Under the pieces are notes generated by a model that ran no database searches, had not been told where the DNA came from, and saw only the letters and a list, made by a program, of their open reading frames with translations. Shown here one piece after another: positions 61,701-64,000 of a stretch of DNA of 64,000 nt. Within the stretch, counting starts at the first letter, position 1; the number at the start of each line of letters is the position of its first letter. The stretch comes from Apricaphanius iberus. Lineage: Eukaryota > Chordata > Actinopteri > Cyprinodontiformes > Aphaniidae. The translations under genes were made by a program, and so were the position numbers. Location of the stretch: the NCBI GenBank assembly GCA_028564705.1, contig JAPXFQ010000384.1:255501-319500 (forward strand). Direction: 5' to 3'.

Positions 61701-63148
61701 TTTTTAAGTCTAGTGTTGATGTGTTTCCCCTGTTTGTTTAAAAGAGACATGTACCTGCTGGTGAACTACTTAAACTTTTTCGGGGGCCATTTCCTCCGCT
61801 GCTTCTTGCATCTTTTGTAGATAAACTCATTTACTCTCTTTTGGGGTTTGAGAGGAATGAAGGCTTAGTGACAACTTTATAGGTTTGTGATTGGTTTGAA
61901 GAAAGTATTTTTTTTTTGTGAACTTTTTATTTACCCATTTTCTTCTCTATGGCACCACGCATCTATCGATAGATATACATGTATAGTTATTGAATTAATC
62001 TCAGCCCTTCTACTGAATGTGTCATTATTATAATTAAAAAAATTGAAAGGTAAAAATAGATTATGACAAGATTTTATATAAATTTTTTCACCCCAACGAT
62101 CAAAATGACCAAATACAGGAAATTCTAGTGTGACCTCTGATATATTTTTGAGAGGTTGGTTAATAATGTTCTTTCCTAATGATGACATTGATTTGGTGAA
62201 GTGCACCTGTCCCTCCTGCATCAAAACGTCCCACATTATCCTGCCACCTCTGTATTTCAGTTAATCTTTTAAGCTTCCTCGCTTTTTATTAAAACGTCAC
62301 GAAGGACTTTTTCGATCATACCACAAGATACGTCACTAACAATAGAGATCTTTATTCTTGTACAGTTAGGGGCAAAATTGCATAATAAAATACAGTGCGA
62401 CTATTATAAAAACGGCATACTCAATCCAAAAAATTTTCAAAAAGTGGGTTTTGAAAAACAAATGTACAAAATGTGTATTTGTACATTTATAAACAGACTG
62501 TTTACAAAAAATGAAAATAAAACTGCAAAATCAGCAGGGGTGTAAACTCCTGTTGAGATGGTTTGGTTGGGAGTTGTGATGGTTAGAGTCTCACAGCTGC
62601 TGGGAGGAAAGATTTCACATAACGCTCCTTTGAGCATCTAGAAACGGTAACCCGATTTTTGTGTTACTTCCAGAGTTTTTCCTTTTCTTCAGAGTACACC
62701 AGCATAAAATTTCACAGATGTGTTTATCCTTGGTCCATAGAACCTGAGTCCTTCCTGATTAGTATGGTGACTTGAAATTCCTTCTTGTGTTTTCTACTGT
62801 AATTGATTGAATAAATTAATGCAGAACCTTCAGGCGTCTATCGATTTAACCTGGGAATGAACCTGACTTGTAGCTATCCAGTAAGCTCTCGCTATTCGTA
62901 TGTCAATATCGGGTTTATATTTTGTAGGAAATGGTAATGTGAATATTTAAAAGCAGAATCTGCTGGTGTTGTCTTGTAAATGGTCCTTCTGATGTTTCTC
63001 TGAACAGAGGACAGACCCGCAGCTCCTGGCTCAGTTCTACTACGCCGACGAAGAGCTTAACCAGGTGGCCACCGAACTGGACAGTCTGGACGGCAGGAAG
63101 GACCCTCAGAGATGCACGCTGCTGGTCAACCAGTTCCGGTCCTGTCAG
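43746..63148 (+). CDS. zfyve28: ZFYVE28 (lateral signaling target 2 homolog), first two coding exons
   Basis: Exon 43746-43781 encodes [12 protein letters not shown] and ends AAG|gtgag. Exon 63008-63148 encodes 47 residues, [20 protein letters not shown] to NQFRSCQ, and ends CAG|gtcagt. Both are phase 0 and match the N terminus of vertebrate ZFYVE28/LST2 closely. The protein is a negative regulator of EGFR signalling acting at endosomes through a C-terminal FYVE zinc finger, which must be encoded beyond the right edge. Only 59 residues are covered here. Intron 1 is 19.2 kb and carries many repeats. The 852 bases after exon 2 (63149-64000) hold no further exon that I can recognise. The divergent neighbour is cfap99, as in human. 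Confidence 0.95.
43782..45869. other. First part of zfyve28 intron 1
   Basis: Intronic sequence with no recognised exon or repeat family. Short frames near 45075-45630 have no motif. Conserved regulatory elements may be present but cannot be told apart without alignment. Confidence 0.45.
45870..46130. repeat. Dispersed repeat, shared with 51070-51330
   Basis: 'gaggagttgaaaaggagg' and 'ttatggatgcagag' match 'cagagcagttgaaaaggagg' and 'catggatgcagagg' near 51090. A downstream block ('aacgtctttctacccg' and 'aagtggagcgg') matches 51210-51260. The family is not known to me. Confidence 0.55.
46131..47730 (+). repeat. Strand-asymmetric GC-rich repeat with A-rich 3' tail
   Basis: From 46150 to about 47220 the plus strand is strongly G-rich (GGGGCTGGGGCC-type wording), in contrast to the AT-rich intron around it. 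It is followed by a (CA)n run, a normal-composition segment, an AATAAA near 47697 and an A-rich tail near 47715-47735, which suggests a retroposed unit read left to right. Open frames exist on both strands but are low-complexity Gly/Trp/Leu or Pro/Arg/Thr translations. I do not recognise the family by name. Confidence 0.5.
47281..47311 (+). repeat. (CA)n microsatellite
   Basis: About 14 CA units at the downstream edge of the GC-rich block. Confidence 0.9.
47731..50860. other. Middle part of zfyve28 intron 1
   Basis: AT-rich intron with homopolymer T tracts (for example near 50080). A 125-codon frame on the minus strand at 49423-49800 lacks any recognisable motif or splice context. No RNA gene was seen. 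Confidence 0.45.
50861..50925 (-). repeat. L2/SINE-type 3' end, antisense
   Basis: 'aaagtgccttgagatgacat' followed by 'tgtgaattggggccatataa' is the reverse complement of the motif at 42345-42400 and 27420-27470. Confidence 0.55.
51070..51330. repeat. Dispersed repeat, shared with 45870-46130
   Basis: Same order of motifs as at 45870 ('cagttgaaaaggagg', 'tggatgcagagg', 'ccaacgcctctccaccc', 'aaagaggagcagc'). Diverged, no coding capacity. Confidence 0.5.
52360..52600. repeat. Dispersed fish repeat, second copy of the 42331 family
   Basis: 'tttatttatacagcgcttat' and 'ctttacaagaaaagtcat', then 'aaggtatcccagcag' and 'aactccccttttagaagga', follow the motif order of 42331-42760 and in part of 27420-27540. 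Confidence 0.5.
53712..55040 (+). mobile_element. L2/CR1-type LINE 3' remnant split by a MITE
   Basis: Two pieces of the C-terminal reverse-transcriptase region are recognisable. 53770-53937 encodes [20 protein letters not shown] and [19 protein letters not shown]. 54888-55012 encodes [20 protein letters not shown] then [16 protein letters not shown] and a stop. Together they match the end of fish L2-like ORF2. The intervening 0.8 kb is a separate inserted MITE. Confidence 0.75.
53953..54757. mobile_element. Probable hAT-type MITE inserted in the LINE remnant
   Basis: The left side, with 'ttaattatgatctctaatta', and the right side, with 'attaatcacaattaacgcga' and 'taatttgacaccctta', show the degraded inverted termini of a common vertebrate repeat ('gtgtcaaattatcgcgttaa' in reverse complement). 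Similar 8-bp flanks GATTTTTA and GATTTTAT may be the target duplication. Confidence 0.6.
55041..58187. other. zfyve28 intron 1, right-central part
   Basis: No exon was recognised. 57330-57600 includes wording of a decayed transposon ('cagaaggttagtggacgaaa'), perhaps the front part of the Tc1-like remnant at 58650. A hAT-like piece ('agggctggacggtgtactga') is near 57940. Otherwise the DNA is unremarkable. Confidence 0.4.
58188..58320 (+). repeat. LINE 3' end fragment with (GGAT)n tail
   Basis: 'attccccctgggggagctgg' and 'tacaagcgactgctgc', leading into 'attggatggatgga', is typical wording for the 3' end of a fish non-LTR retrotransposon (RTE-like). Only the tail is present. Confidence 0.5.
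58650..58960 (+). mobile_element. Tc1-like transposase C-terminal remnant
   Basis: [20 protein letters not shown] corresponds to the WPPQSPDLNPIEQLW block of Tc1-like transposases. A short ALRAKGRLL further on corresponds to the end of the protein. The catalytic context is lost and frames are broken. Confidence 0.6.
59045..59395. repeat. Degraded hAT-like repeat
   Basis: 'tatactgcaattctataagt' on the left, and 'cgatacaatattgtggcaac' and 'tcgcaatatattggcagtcg' on the right, resemble a common fish hAT-derived repeat. Ends are not resolved. Confidence 0.4.
59396..63007. other. Last part of zfyve28 intron 1
   Basis: AT-rich intron with poly-T tracts near 61080. A repeat-like segment lies at 62520-62650 ('tctcacagctgctgggagga'). 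No exon was recognised before the acceptor at 63006-63007. Confidence 0.45.
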
Positions 63149-64000
63149 GTCAGTGTGTGCAGCCGGCAGAGCGCTCGTCGTCTTCCTCTGGCTTCCCGGA
63201 CGAGGCGTAAAAATAGACTTTAAGTGGAGCAAAGCTGGCGTCGAGATAAATGAACTCCTCCTGTTTCATTCTGAGCCATTTCAACTTTGTTTTTTTTATT
63301 CACATTATCACCTGATGGGAGTTTGGTTTCAGAGACAAGTACAGTCAGTGTCCTTCTCATTCGTCCCATGATGCAGGCTGGGTGAAATGACTGATTTACT
63401 GGGAGCTGATTCGCTGAATTCCTGCTTAGACGAGTTGGGAGCGTCTGTTGACTATCATCTTGGACAGAACCTGACTCGGCGTCATGTGGGCTGCTGGTGC
63501 AGAAAAAACGGCTTTTTATAGCTAATGACTTCATAGCCACAGATTTTATTCTGTGATTAGACCAAGTGATATCGGGCCAGGGCTGAATTTCAGCATCATG
63601 TGGAGGAGTCTTTAGATTTGAATCGTGGTAAACTCTTGAACCGTATGTGGTGGAAACAAGGGCAGCCATGCTGCAGGATGTCTTGTTGTGCCTCAGCTTC
63701 CCTCCCACCAGCGGTCCTCAGGGGGGAAACATTTAATAAGGTCATCACCTGATCCCCGACTTTTCTGTTTCCTTCACTCTGCTGAGCTGTCACCAGTCAG
63801 TTTAATGTTTTATTTGATTACTGAGCAGCCAAATGAAATCAGTAGTCTTTGCATTCCTGCCAAGTTGCAGTCGGTGAAATATTACATATAATATTTGCTG
63901 AATTATTTGTTTCACAGTGTCTTTACATCAAGGTTTCAGTAGAGCAGCATGACATCACCCTCTCTCTGGTTGCAGCTGTAGAAAATATGTAGAGTTTAAA

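Noticed and set aside
61426..61707. 93-codon hydrophobic frame
   Set aside because: It looks membrane-like, but no splice context or family was recognised; probably chance in intron DNA.

Overview
The window is vertebrate nuclear DNA, most likely from a ray-finned (neoteleost-type) fish. Genes have short exons separated by AT-rich introns. The interspersed repeats are typical of fish: decayed Tc1-like transposons, hAT-type MITEs, tRNA-derived SINEs and CR1/L2-type LINE fragments. There is one 100-base assembly gap (18953-19052). No bacterial, organellar or viral genes were recognised. Exon models were read by hand from splice sites and reading-frame phase.

Layout, left to right. (1) 1-5931: the last two coding exons of a plus-strand gene, probably a REEP family member (reep1 by position), with a Tc1-like element in the intron. 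(2) 9336-11458: complete minus-strand mrpl35 (4 coding exons, 174 aa), converging on the REEP-like gene as MRPL35 and REEP1 do in human. (3) 11624-19955: an 8.3-kb stretch bounded by inverted 19-base termini. It holds a C2H2 zinc-finger/SAMD3-like gene that seems to lack its middle exons, then a 0.4-kb polypurine tract and the gap. (4) 22435-32492: a minus-strand gene of 9 coding exons and 342 aa encoding a cysteine-rich type I membrane protein with Eph-receptor-like/GCC2-GCC3-like repeats. I cannot name it. Its large intron 5 holds a nested pile of palindromic elements. (5) 34725-40656: complete minus-strand cfap99 (15 coding exons, 646 aa), with an RFX X-box upstream and an antisense LINE fragment in intron 7. 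(6) 43746-64000: the first two coding exons of zfyve28 (lst2) on the plus strand, separated by a 19.2-kb intron. cfap99 and zfyve28 are divergent neighbours, as in human.

The genes do not form one pathway: a probable ER-shaping protein, a mitochondrial ribosomal protein, a possible transposon-associated zinc-finger protein, an orphan receptor-like protein, a motile-cilium protein and an endosomal regulator of EGFR signalling. One possible link is that cfap99 has a consensus X-box upstream, the receptor-like gene has an X-box-like inverted repeat upstream, and a copy of the same AT-rich MITE family sits just beyond each motif.

The points most worth a second look are the inverted-terminus unit carrying the zinc-finger gene, the foldback/minisatellite complex at 28374-30722, the 798-bp palindromic MITE with a 6-bp duplication, the unnamed receptor-like gene, and a strand-asymmetric GC-rich block in zfyve28 intron 1.
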